DNA of 45,678 bases from CAYRZF01 sp964428805 (lineage in GTDB: Bacteria; Methylomirabilota; Methylomirabilia; Rokubacteriales; CSP1-6). The position numbers and the translations under genes were made by a program. Position 1 is the stretch's first letter; each line of letters opens with the position of its first letter. Of this stretch, positions 1 to 7,244 are shown one piece after another. The notes below the pieces were generated by a model that searched no databases, was not told where the DNA came from, and was given only the letters and a program-made list of their open reading frames with translations. The DNA is taken from assembly GCA_964428805.1 (NCBI GenBank), contig CAYRZF010000006.1:1-45678 (forward strand), read 5' to 3'.

Positions 1-111
1 CATCTCGACCTGGTCTCTTCCCACATGGCCGTGGTCCGGGACACCGAGGACCACACGGAAGGCGTGCGCGCCTTTAAGGAGAAGCGCCCGCCGAAGTTTA
101 TGGGCCGTTAG
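1..111 (+). CDS. Enoyl-CoA hydratase/isomerase family protein, C-terminal end only
   Basis: The window opens inside a reading frame that ends at TAG 109-111. The 36 visible residues finish with EGVRAFKEKRPPKFMGR, the typical end of crotonase-superfamily enoyl-CoA hydratases (the EG-x-x-AFxEKRxPxFxG tail). The catalytic part lies outside the window, so the substrate cannot be named. Its stop codon overlaps the stop of the convergent gamma-carbonic anhydrase gene, so the two genes share 4 bases. The family call rests on this short tail only. Confidence 0.75.
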   Translation, partial: HLDLVSSHMAVVRDTEDHTEGVRAFKEKRPPKFMGR

Positions 112-632
112 ATCGGGGTGATGCCGGCCTTGTGGCGCTGGGCGAGCGCCTGATAGCCCTCGGGGTTGAAGCGGACCCAGTACTCGGCGGGGGTTCCCGC
201 GAGAGCGCGCGTGACCTTGGCCGGTATCCCGACGGCCAGCATTCCCGGGGGCACTTCCGTGTCCGGCGTCACCACGGCGCCGGCGCCGACCATCGCGCGC
301 GCCCCGATCTTCGCCCCATCGAGCACGGTGGCGCCGTTGGCGATCAGGCACTCCTCCCCGAGGGTCGCCGAGTGAACCACGCACGAGTGACCGACTGTGG
401 CCCGCGGGCCGACCTCGAGAGGTGCGGCCGGCGTCGTGTGGAGCACCGAGTTGTCCTGGATGTTGGCGCCCGCTCGGACGACGACCTGGTTGAAGTCCCC
501 CCGCAGGACGGCGCCGTACCATACCGAGGCGCGCTCCTCCACGATGACGTCGCCGACGAGCGTGGCAGTGGGGGCGATGAAGGCCGTGGGATGAATGCGC
601 GGGGCCTTTCCCTCGAAGCTGAAGAGCGGCAT
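108..632 (-). CDS. Gamma-class carbonic anhydrase family protein
   Basis: 174-residue left-handed beta-helix (hexapeptide repeat) protein of the gamma-carbonic anhydrase/YrdA/PaaY family. Imperfect hexapeptide repeats run from about residue 15 to 140. The three zinc-ligand histidines expected for the family are visible: one in SVLHTT and two in VGHSCVVHS. This suits zinc or iron binding and possible CO2 hydration, although many family members have no proven activity. A strong ribosome binding site (AGGAGG, 5 bases before ATG) supports the start. It converges with the upstream crotonase gene and is divergent from the polyketide synthase gene. Confidence 0.9.
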   Translation of the reverse strand: MPLFSFEGKAPRIHPTAFIAPTATLVGDVIVEERASVWYGAVLRGDFNQVVVRAGANIQDNSVLHTTPAAPLEVGPRATVGHSCVVHSATLGEECLIANGATVLDGAKIGARAMVGAGAVVTPDTEVPPGMLAVGIPAKVTRALAGTPAEYWVRFNPEGYQALAQRHKAGITPI

Positions 633-711
633 GATTTCCTCCTGTCGCGCTGAAAAATCGCGCCCACCCTAGCACCCCCCGTCCGCGCGCGTCAATCGGG
701 GTCGCGGTCGC

Positions 712-740
712 TAGACAGGGGCGGGGCCAGGGCGTATGCT
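712..740 (+). promoter_or_regulatory. Putative sigma70-type promoter of the polyketide synthase gene
   Basis: TAGACA (712-717), a 17-base spacer and TATGCT (735-740). The -10 box overlaps the first in-frame ATG (736) and ends 7 bases before the second ATG (748). Transcription would therefore start at or next to 748, giving a leaderless mRNA. Confidence 0.5.
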
Positions 741-747
741 CCAAGCC

Positions 748-1779
748 ATGCCGCCCCAGAACCCCAAAATTCTGGCCGTCGCCACCGCCACGCCCTCCCA
801 TTACTTTCCCCAGTCGCGCCTCGCCGAGCTGGTTGGTTACCGCGATGCCCAGCGAAGCGGCTTCTTCGCCAACAGCGACATCGAGGGACGCTACCTCTAT
901 CTGGACCCGGCCCACGTCCGCACCGATGAGGGCGCCCAAGAGCTGAATGACCGCTTCCAGAAGGGGGCGCTCGAGCTGGGGCGCGCGGCCGTCCTCGCGT
1001 GCCTGGAGCGGGCCGGCTGGTCGCCCACCGATCTCGACTTTCTTGCCACCACCACGTGCACGGGGCGGCTCTGCCCCAGCCTGGACGCGCACCTGATCCG
1101 GGATCTGGGCTGCCGCCGGGACATCCAGCGGGTCCACGTGGGGGACACCGGCTGCGCGAGCGCCATGGTGGCGCTCCAGCAGGCCAGTAACCACCTGGCG
1201 GCGTTCCCCCGTCACCGGGCGCTCATCCTCGCGGTTGAGATCTGCTCCGCCGCGTACTATCTCGACGACCGGCTCGAGAGCGCGGTGGCCCACGCCATCT
1301 TCGCCGACGGCGCCGGGGCGCTGGCCCTCGGGACCGCGGGGGAGGGGCCGAGCCTGATCGAACACCGGACCCTCTTCCGCTCGGAGCACCTGGACGCGAT
1401 GGGGTTCGAGTACCCGGACGGTCGGCCGCGGGTGATTCTCTCCAAGGAAGTTAGAAAGATCGGTGCGGCGATGATGAAGGACATGACGGCGACGCTCCTT
1501 GCCACTCACGGCCTGAAAAAGGAGGATGTCGCCTTCTGGGTGCTGCACTCGGCAGGCCGCCGGGTCATCGACCAGGCCGTCAGGGCCCTCGATCTTCGCG
1601 ACGAGGATGTGGCCGCCTCGCGCGCGGTGCTCAGGCGGTACGGCAACATGTCCTCCGCCACGGTGATTTTTGTCTTCGAGGAGCTGCTCAAGCGTGCTCA
1701 GCCGGTCCCAGGGGATTGGGCAGTCATGGTCGCGCTGGGCCCGGGGTTCGCCGCCGAGGGCGCGCTCCTGCGCTGGTAG
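748..1779 (+). CDS. Type III polyketide synthase (chalcone/stilbene synthase-like)
   Basis: About 343 residues of the thiolase-fold type III PKS family, which extends acyl-CoA starters with malonyl-CoA and cyclises the product, commonly to alkylresorcinols or alkylpyrones. The catalytic triad is visible: Cys136 in GDTGCASAM, His267 in WVLHSAGR and Asn300 in RYGNMSSAT (numbered from ATG 748). An in-frame ATG at 736 gives four more residues, but it sits inside the putative -10 box, so 748 is preferred. It heads a three-gene unit with a methyltransferase and a FAD oxidoreductase. A KAS III-like enzyme is the alternative, but the triad and LHSAGRRV context favour type III PKS. Confidence 0.88.
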   Translation: MPPQNPKILAVATATPSHYFPQSRLAELVGYRDAQRSGFFANSDIEGRYLYLDPAHVRTDEGAQELNDRFQKGALELGRAAVLACLERAGWSPTDLDFLATTTCTGRLCPSLDAHLIRDLGCRRDIQRVHVGDTGCASAMVALQQASNHLAAFPRHRALILAVEICSAAYYLDDRLESAVAHAIFADGAGALALGTAGEGPSLIEHRTLFRSEHLDAMGFEYPDGRPRVILSKEVRKIGAAMMKDMTATLLATHGLKKEDVAFWVLHSAGRRVIDQAVRALDLRDEDVAASRAVLRRYGNMSSATVIFVFEELLKRAQPVPGDWAVMVALGPGFAAEGALLRW

Positions 1780-1790
1780 CGGGCTCGTCC

Positions 1791-2582
1791 GTGCGGTTAC
1801 TGTCCGAGCTCCCCCGGGCCCACAACGCCGTCGAGTTTCTCGACGTTCCGGTCTCCCCCTCGGATCTGGAGGAGAGCCTGAGCGACATCTCGCGGCTCAA
1901 TCGCTACTTCGGGGGCTCGTGGGTGACGCGCTCTCATCTGATCCGGCTCCTGGGCAGACGCCGGGGCGGCCCGGTAACGGTGCTCGACGTCGGGAGCGGC
2001 GGGGCCGACATCCTTGTTCAGCTGGTTCGCTGGGCGCGACGCCGGGGGCGGCGGTTTCGCGTCATCGCCGTGGACCGGGACCGCCAGATCCTCGAGGTCG
2101 CCCGGCGTCGGGCGAGCGCCTATCCCGAGATCTCCTTCGTCCAGGCTGACGGCCTCCAGCTGCCCGTGAGGGTCGGCGGGGTGGATGCGGCGATCTCCTC
2201 GCTGACCCTCCACCATCTGGAGCCCGACGCTGCGCCGCATCTCCTCGCCGAGATGGCGCGGGTCGCCCGGGTCGGATTCGTGGTGAACGACCTGATGCGC
2301 AGCCGTGTCGCCTACGCCCTCGTCTGGCTCGCCACACGGCTCTTCGCCTGGAGCCACATGTCCCGGCACGACGGCCCCCTCTCGGTCCTGCGCGCCTATA
2401 CCTCCGGGGAGATCCGGGCGCTCGCCCGGCAGGCCGGCGTCGGCCGGGTCAGGATCATCCGCCATCCCTTCTGCGTCAGGCTCGCCATCGTCGGGTATCT
2501 CGGAGGGGGGCTCCGCCCCCCTTCCGACACCTCCCCCCTGGGATGGCGCGGGCAAAGCCCGCGCTCGAACGAACGCCAGTGA
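1791..2582 (+). CDS. Class I SAM-dependent methyltransferase
   Basis: 263 residues from GTG 1791, chosen because it lies 12 bases past the PKS stop. A more upstream frame (1716) would overlap the PKS deeply. Motif I is VLDVGSGGADI (about residues 64-74), followed by AVDRD (the SAM ribose-binding acidic loop) and a UbiE-like ISSLTLHHL segment. Its position between the type III PKS and a flavoprotein suggests that it methylates the polyketide-derived ring or a carboxylate. The last 25 or so residues (from GGGLRPPSD) are encoded by a palindromic repeat (2496-2569) that recurs at 14624-14719, so the natural C-terminus was probably replaced or extended. Confidence 0.85.
   Translation: MRLLSELPRAHNAVEFLDVPVSPSDLEESLSDISRLNRYFGGSWVTRSHLIRLLGRRRGGPVTVLDVGSGGADILVQLVRWARRRGRRFRVIAVDRDRQILEVARRRASAYPEISFVQADGLQLPVRVGGVDAAISSLTLHHLEPDAAPHLLAEMARVARVGFVVNDLMRSRVAYALVWLATRLFAWSHMSRHDGPLSVLRAYTSGEIRALARQAGVGRVRIIRHPFCVRLAIVGYLGGGLRPPSDTSPLGWRGQSPRSNERQ
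2496..2569 (+). repeat. Two-hairpin palindromic repeat (REP-like), copy 1, inside a coding 3' end
   Basis: The first hairpin has arms GGAGGGGGGC and GCCCCCCTTCC. A conserved stretch TTCCGACACCTCCCCC follows, then a second perfect hairpin with arms GCGCGGGC and GCCCGCGC. The inverse copy lies at 14624-14719. Here the repeat encodes the methyltransferase tail and contains a spurious ATG (2543) in the frame of the next gene. Confidence 0.8.
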
Positions 2583-3796
2583 GCGCGCGTGCGTACGACG
2601 CTGTCGTCGTGGGCGCTGGCCCCGCCGGAAGCGCCGTGGCCATTCTGCTGGCCGAGCAGGGCCATTCGGTGCTCGTCCTCGACAAGGCCGCCTTCCCTCG
2701 CCCCAAGCTCTGCGGCGAGTACCTGAGCCCCGAGGCCGCGCGGATCCTGGATCGGCTGGGCGTGCTCAAGGCCGTGGACGGGGCGGGAGCGGTGCCCCTC
2801 CGCGGAATGCGCATCACGGCGCCCGGCGGCACCGTGCTGGAGGGGAACTATCCGACCGACGGGCCGTTCCGGGGCTACCGCGATCACGCCCTGGCGATCA
2901 AGCGGCTCATCCTGGACCAGATTTTCTTGGAGCGAGTCAAGTCGCTTCCCGTGGACGTTCGCGAGCGGCACCGGGTTGAGGACCTGCTGCTCGAGAGGGG
3001 CCGGGTGGTGGGAGTCCGCGCCGCCGGCCCCGACGGCGCGGCGTTCGAGGTGAGGAGCCCGCTGGTGGTCGGGGCCGACGGGCGGCAGTCGGTGGTGGCC
3101 CGGCGACTCGGTCTGGTCAGGTCGCATGGACTGCGTCGCCTGGCGCTCATCGCCTATGTCGAAGGGCTCGGCGACTTCGAGGGCTGGGGGGAGATTTACG
3201 TGGACCCGCCGGATTACGCCATCTTGAATCCCGTGTCCGCCGGGGTGGTCAGCCTCAGCCTGGTCGTGCCCCTCGATCACGCCACGCCATTTTCGGGGAG
3301 ACTCGAGACCTTTTTCTACGCGCGGCTGAAGCAGCTCGATCGCCTCCGGTCGCGGGTCTCGCGGATGCGCCCGCTCCTCCCGGTGGCAGCGCTCGGCCCA
3401 CTGGCGTACCGGGTCGAGCCGTCCCGCCATGGGGGAGTGCTCCTGGTTGGGGATGCGGCTGGCTTCTACGATCCGTTCACGGGAGAGGGAATTTACACGG
3501 CCCTCCGCTCAGCCGAGCTGGCCGCGGAGGTGGCCCACGGAGCGCTCGCGCGAGGGGACTTCTCGCGCGCGGCGTTGACCTCATACTGGCACGCGCGCCA
3601 CGTGGCCTTCAAGGACAAGGAGCGGGTGACGCGCCTGCTCCAGGTGGTGATTAGACACCGGTGGCTCGCGAACCTCGTGGCCCAGCGGCTGGCCCGGCGC
3701 CCCGACCTCCTGAGTCTCCTGATGGGGGTGATCGGCGACTTCGTCCCGCCCCGCGTGCTGCTCTCCCCGCGGCGGCTGCTCGGCCGTCAGCGCTGA
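2579..3796 (+). CDS. FAD-dependent oxidoreductase, geranylgeranyl reductase / aromatic hydroxylase-like
   Basis: 405 residues from GTG 2579, which overlaps the methyltransferase stop as GTGA. The in-frame ATG at 2543 is inside the palindromic repeat and is not favoured. The N-terminal Rossmann FAD motif VVGAGPAGSAVAILLAEQG is followed by a PRPKLCGEYLSPEA segment typical of the GGR family, and a GDAAGFYDPFTGEGI motif near residue 300 (GD motif). Coupled to a type III PKS and a methyltransferase, it probably oxidises or hydroxylates the lipidic phenol, perhaps to a quinone, as SrsC does in the Streptomyces griseus srsABC cluster. That role is inferred from context. Confidence 0.88.
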   Translation: MSARAYDAVVVGAGPAGSAVAILLAEQGHSVLVLDKAAFPRPKLCGEYLSPEAARILDRLGVLKAVDGAGAVPLRGMRITAPGGTVLEGNYPTDGPFRGYRDHALAIKRLILDQIFLERVKSLPVDVRERHRVEDLLLERGRVVGVRAAGPDGAAFEVRSPLVVGADGRQSVVARRLGLVRSHGLRRLALIAYVEGLGDFEGWGEIYVDPPDYAILNPVSAGVVSLSLVVPLDHATPFSGRLETFFYARLKQLDRLRSRVSRMRPLLPVAALGPLAYRVEPSRHGGVLLVGDAAGFYDPFTGEGIYTALRSAELAAEVAHGALARGDFSRAALTSYWHARHVAFKDKERVTRLLQVVIRHRWLANLVAQRLARRPDLLSLLMGVIGDFVPPRVLLSPRRLLGRQR

Positions 3797-3806
3797 CCCG
3801 GGCGTT

Positions 3807-4271
3807 CTATTCCTCCACGACCTTGCCGTCCCATTCGATGGCGATGCCGCGCTGGACGGACTGAGAGGCGGGGCAACCTTTCTCGTGCACTTCGATGGCA
3901 CGGAGGGCCTCTTCGCGCTTGCCTTTGGGGACCTTGACGTTGTAATGCACCTTGATCCGCGTGATGAGCGGCTTGCCGTCCACGTTCTCGATGAAGCCTT
4001 CCACCTCCGAGGACAGGCGGTCGGGGTGGGTCGGGATCTTCCTCGCCGCTAGCGCCACGGCCAGCGTGCCGGTCATTCAGCCGGCCACCGCAGCGACGAT
4101 GTGGTCAAGGGTGGTTGGAATCTCCTCCTCCGGCTCCACGCCGTAAAACTTTTTGATCCCGCCGTGGACCCCGTATCGGACCGGCTCGGGAAAGGCCTCG
4201 ATGTAGGCCCGGCGGGCTGGGCCCTTGTCCTTGATGATCTTCACCTTGGAGATGTGGATCAGCTCAGCCAT
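3807..4271 (-). CDS. OsmC-family peroxiredoxin-like protein, probable selenoprotein (in-frame TGA = Sec65)
   Basis: One 154-residue reading frame is interrupted only by TGA at 4077-4079 (complement). Residues 1-64 end TTLDHIVAAVAG; after the TGA the frame continues MTGTLAVALAARKI to a TAA at 3807-3809. In OsmC/Ohr proteins this position is the peroxidatic Cys (AGC context). The partner resolving Cys is present at 133 (EKGCPAS). A stable hairpin starts 11 bases after the TGA (4047-4066), where a bacterial SECIS must lie. The start has a good Shine-Dalgarno sequence (GAGGAGG). Likely role: thiol/selenol reduction of organic hydroperoxides. Alternatives are a TGC-to-TGA sequencing error or a recent nonsense mutation. 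Confidence 0.8.
4047..4066 (-). promoter_or_regulatory. Putative bacterial SECIS hairpin
   Basis: In the mRNA, bases +11 to +17 after the UGA (CGCUGGC) pair with +24 to +30 (GCUAGCG) to give 7 bp with one G-U pair. The 6-base loop CGUGGC lies at +18 to +23 and contains GU and GG. Two further pairs form below a bulged A. The spacing from UGA to a G-containing apical loop matches that of the well-studied E. coli formate dehydrogenase elements. Confidence 0.6.
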
Positions 4272-4300
4272 GGGTGATCCTCCTCTGGGGCTGGGGAACC

Positions 4301-4319
4301 TACCGGTTTTGATGACCGG
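4301..4319. other. Small inverted repeat between the M23 peptidase and OsmC genes
   Basis: ACCGGT, seven bases, ACCGGT. It forms a 6-bp stem upstream of the OsmC-like start and downstream of the M23 peptidase stop on the same strand. There is no U-run, so it is a weak terminator or attenuator candidate. Confidence 0.3.
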
Positions 4320-4341
4320 TCCTGCTCGGGGGATTCGCCTG

Positions 4342-5760
4342 CTAGCGGGAGCGGCGCGGGCGCGGCGGCGCTGGGGCTGTGGGGGCCCCCTCCGATTGGT
4401 CGCCCTCGATCAGCGCCACGTTCGCCTCGCGCAACGGTTTCAGGATGTGGTCGCGAATCCATCGGGCGTCCCACCACTCGAGCGGTGTGACCGAGATCCC
4501 CCTGATCAGCACTTCGAAGTGCAGGTGGTCGCCGATGGCGAGACCCGAGCTTCCGGTCCGGCCCAGCTCCGCCCCCTTGGCCACCTCCTGTCCCTCCTGG
4601 ACGTCGATGCGCGAGAGATGGGCGTAGAGGGTCTGAAGCCCCAGCCCGTGGTCCAGCACCACGGTGTTGCCGTAGATCGTGAGAGGGCCGGCGAAGACCA
4701 CCGTCCCCCGGTTGGCGGCGGGAACGGGGCTCGCCCTGACCGAGGCCAGGTCGTAGCCGAAGTGGACCTGGGTGTCCACGTCCTGACCGCCGAAGCGGTA
4801 GCTCCGCGTCTCGGCGAAGTTGGAGAAGACCTTGGTGTTCTTCGGCTGGAGGAAGGCGCCCTGCCAGAGCGGCTTCGGCTGGGTCTTGGCCGAGAGGGTG
4901 CGCTTGGCCTCCTCGGCCTGGCGACGCTTATCTCGGTTGATGACCAGAAAGGCTTGGAGCAGCTGATCGGCTGGAACGTTCCCGCGCTCGGGAAGTAGCT
5001 CCGGGAGCTTTCGCTGCAGGAACTCCTCCTTGATGTCCACCGTGTCCCTCGGGAACTTCCGCGGCTTGATCTCGCTGGCGACCGATCGCGAAGCGTCGTT
5101 GCCCGCTTCATCCTGGGCGGTCAGGACGAGCGGTGAGGCGACGGGGAAGTCGTACGGAACCGCGATCAGCGCCACGTGGATCCCGGCGTCGGGCGGTCCT
5201 GCCGGGAATCCCGGGAAGAAGATCCCGCCGAGGTTCACGCCGCTCCTCATCGCCCCCTTCGAACGGTAGACGACGAGCCCGCCACCCCCCTGGGCCAGAT
5301 ACTGGGTGGCGGATAGGAGATCGAGAGTTGGTGGGGTCAGATCCAGCGTGATCGGCTGAGTGAGGATCGGCCTGTCGTCGACTCGAAGCGGCCGCCAGAA
5401 TCCGTCCTTCGCGTACACCTCCAGCGTGGCCCCGCCCTCCCGGAGACCCAGCGAGCGTCCCTCTACGGTGAGGGCCAGCCGGTGCTCGTTGACCAGCGGC
5501 GGCGGAAAGGCCTGCTGGACCACCGTGACCTTCTGGGTGCCTTGGACGAGCCGGAGCTCGAGGGACCGGAGACCCCCGCGCGCCGCGGCCAGATTCAGCG
5601 TCAGCGGGGTTTTGAGCCCGATGAAGCGGGGGCGTGGAAGGAGCTCGGCGCGCACGCCGGGAACCGACTGGCGCCAGGCGAGGTAGGAGACCGCACCGAC
5701 GATGACGACGGAGAGGATCAGCGTGACGAGCAGCCAAGTCTTCCAGCCGGATCGGGACAC
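4342..5760 (-). CDS. Membrane-anchored M23 family metallopeptidase
   Basis: About 472 residues from GTG 5760. An N-terminal transmembrane helix (WLLVTLILSVVIVGAVSYLAW) places the rest in the periplasm. A long beta-rich region (about 40-310) precedes a C-terminal LytM/M23 domain with the zinc motifs HFGYD (HxxxD) and DHLHFEV (HxH), plus YGNTVVLDHG and YAHL. It is probably a peptidoglycan endopeptidase or an amidase activator. The frame also has a TTG at 5796, but that TTG forms the -35 box of a good promoter, so the GTG is the better start. It is read toward the OsmC-like gene, which lies 70 bases downstream on the same strand. Confidence 0.9.
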   Translation of the reverse strand: MSRSGWKTWLLVTLILSVVIVGAVSYLAWRQSVPGVRAELLPRPRFIGLKTPLTLNLAAARGGLRSLELRLVQGTQKVTVVQQAFPPPLVNEHRLALTVEGRSLGLREGGATLEVYAKDGFWRPLRVDDRPILTQPITLDLTPPTLDLLSATQYLAQGGGGLVVYRSKGAMRSGVNLGGIFFPGFPAGPPDAGIHVALIAVPYDFPVASPLVLTAQDEAGNDASRSVASEIKPRKFPRDTVDIKEEFLQRKLPELLPERGNVPADQLLQAFLVINRDKRRQAEEAKRTLSAKTQPKPLWQGAFLQPKNTKVFSNFAETRSYRFGGQDVDTQVHFGYDLASVRASPVPAANRGTVVFAGPLTIYGNTVVLDHGLGLQTLYAHLSRIDVQEGQEVAKGAELGRTGSSGLAIGDHLHFEVLIRGISVTPLEWWDARWIRDHILKPLREANVALIEGDQSEGAPTAPAPPRPRRSR

Positions 5761-5767
5761 GACGTGA

Positions 5768-5796
5768 ATGATAGCGGGCCGATTCCAGCCCGTCAA
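5768..5796 (-). promoter_or_regulatory. Putative leaderless promoter of the M23 peptidase gene
   Basis: On the minus strand, TTGACG (5796-5791), a 17-base spacer and TATCAT (5773-5768), then 7 bases to GTG at 5760. The predicted transcript starts at or beside the start codon. Confidence 0.6.
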
Positions 5797-5858
5797 CTTT
5801 TGGTGCTATCCTTGGCGCGGGCCGCGTGCGCTTGGTGGCGACGGTGGACGACCCGTAG

Positions 5859-5933
5859 GCCATCCGGGCCATCCTGGAATCTCTGGGGGTTGCCGCTGAG
5901 GTGCCGCAGCCCGATGCACCCCGGCCGCCCTGA
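5859..5933 (+). pseudogene. Possible remnant of a transposase C-terminus
   Basis: After an in-frame TAG (5856-5858), the frame reads AIRAILESLGVAAEVPQPDA and then RPP before a TGA at 5931-5933. The pattern RAILxxLGxxxExPxxxPARxP is what I recall as the C-terminal tail of IS91/IS801-type transposases. No upstream homologous part is recognisable, so this would be a degraded end fragment. It abuts the AT-rich insert. The identification is by eye on 24 residues. Confidence 0.35.
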
Positions 5934-5972
5934 GCGTTGAGCGCCCAGTCTTCCTGCGAGCGTTCTCTCCGG

Positions 5973-7244
5973 TCAGACCTTCTCCCTATTAAATATTTTT
6001 GGTGATAAGACAAAAACAAGCGCTAATACATTTATTACAGCCCATGCCAAGAACCCGTACTTATAACTCCCGGAGGTATTTTTACTTATTGCCATAATAG
6101 TGCTCATCGTAAAGCCGCATGCTGCCCCTGCAGCCTTAGCTAGTCCGCTCACCGTACCTACTTGCGTAAAATAAGTTGGAATAAGCTTGACCACACAAGC
6201 TGCGGAAGCGCCAGACAATAAAGCCAGGCTGAATATAGCGCCTATCTGTGCAGAAAATGATATCTCCGCAACCAACACTGATGCCAAAACCAGGGACATT
6301 CCGAAAAAACAGATAAGGATTTTCCGAGGATTGAGTCTGTCCGAGAGCCAGCCCCCGATTGGCCTCATAATGGCCACGAAAACAACCATGCCTGATGTAT
6401 AAATCATAGAGGCCTTTGTCCCATCTATTTCCCAACGGTCGACAAGATAAGTGGGGGTGAATGCAGAAAAAAATGTAAGCGTGCCAAACGATGTCCAATA
6501 CAGGAAAGCAATGACCCAAACAAGTGAGCCTGATTTGTAAACTCCTGCTATTTGTCCAAATGAGAGTTTCCTGTGGCGAATGGTTGGTTCAGAGGTCATC
6601 GTCCAGTATAGAAAACCCATAATCAGGGTGGGAACAGCGAATATGAGGAAAATAAAACGCCAGCCTGCCAAGGGACCTAATGCAAATTTAGGTGGGAGTT
6701 CAGCGTAGCCTTCTGGTCCTCCAAAAACATTAACAATCAGCAAAGGCACAAACACCATTCCCAATGCTATTCCGATATTTCCCAGGGAGAATATCCCAAG
6801 TGCAGTTCCCTGTTTTGCCTGCGGGTACCAAACAGACACATGTGCATTGCCTACGACAAAACTTGCTCCACCCAGGCCGAACATCATGCCTAGTATTAAA
6901 AACATGAAGTAGCTGTCAACAAACAATGCCGCAATCAATGGAATGAGCAAGGTAAAAAGTAGTATTGTAAATACTTTCCTCCCTCCGTACCTGTCAGCCG
7001 CTACTCCCAAGGGTATGCTTATGATGGTTGCAAACAAGGGCGGCATAGCCGCCAAAAACAGCACCTGGCTGGGCGTGAAGTTATACCACTTGATTAAAAA
7101 CGGACCAAGAGCTGCGAACATTCCCCATATACCAAAACCAAGGGAGAAGGCCACAAATGCAATCCACAATACTCGGGAGTTGCCCGCAGGTTCGGTACCA
7201 GGAGGTGTGCTTGTACTATCAGATTTGCTCTCATATCCGTTCAT
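5973..7244 (-). CDS. Major facilitator superfamily nitrate/nitrite transporter (NarK/NNP-like)
   Basis: 423 residues with about 12 hydrophobic helices. The segment GNAHVSVWYPQAKQGTALGI followed by FSLGNIG resembles the NNP-family nitrate signature, and a second glycine-rich stretch occurs near LAKAAGAACGFTMS. A DRYGGRK loop after helix 2 is the general MFS motif. It probably exchanges or imports nitrate/nitrite across the inner membrane. Base use differs sharply from its neighbours: 22 of 60 G+C at 6721-6780 and 30 of 60 at 6181-6240, against about 70% elsewhere. That indicates recent transfer. No clear ribosome binding site precedes the ATG. No nitrate reductase lies nearby. Confidence 0.85.
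   Translation of the reverse strand: MNGYESKSDSTSTPPGTEPAGNSRVLWIAFVAFSLGFGIWGMFAALGPFLIKWYNFTPSQVLFLAAMPPLFATIISIPLGVAADRYGGRKVFTILLFTLLIPLIAALFVDSYFMFLILGMMFGLGGASFVVGNAHVSVWYPQAKQGTALGIFSLGNIGIALGMVFVPLLIVNVFGGPEGYAELPPKFALGPLAGWRFIFLIFAVPTLIMGFLYWTMTSEPTIRHRKLSFGQIAGVYKSGSLVWVIAFLYWTSFGTLTFFSAFTPTYLVDRWEIDGTKASMIYTSGMVVFVAIMRPIGGWLSDRLNPRKILICFFGMSLVLASVLVAEISFSAQIGAIFSLALLSGASAACVVKLIPTYFTQVGTVSGLAKAAGAACGFTMSTIMAISKNTSGSYKYGFLAWAVINVLALVFVLSPKIFNREKV

Noticed and set aside
2396..3430. A 344-residue minus-strand open frame
   Set aside because: It is antisense to the FAD oxidoreductase, with no recognisable domain.
4077..4271. Reading the OsmC gene as two separate small proteins or a plain pseudogene
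   Set aside because: The halves are in one frame, the single stop is TGA at the catalytic Cys position, and a SECIS-like hairpin follows. A pseudogene remains possible but is less likely.
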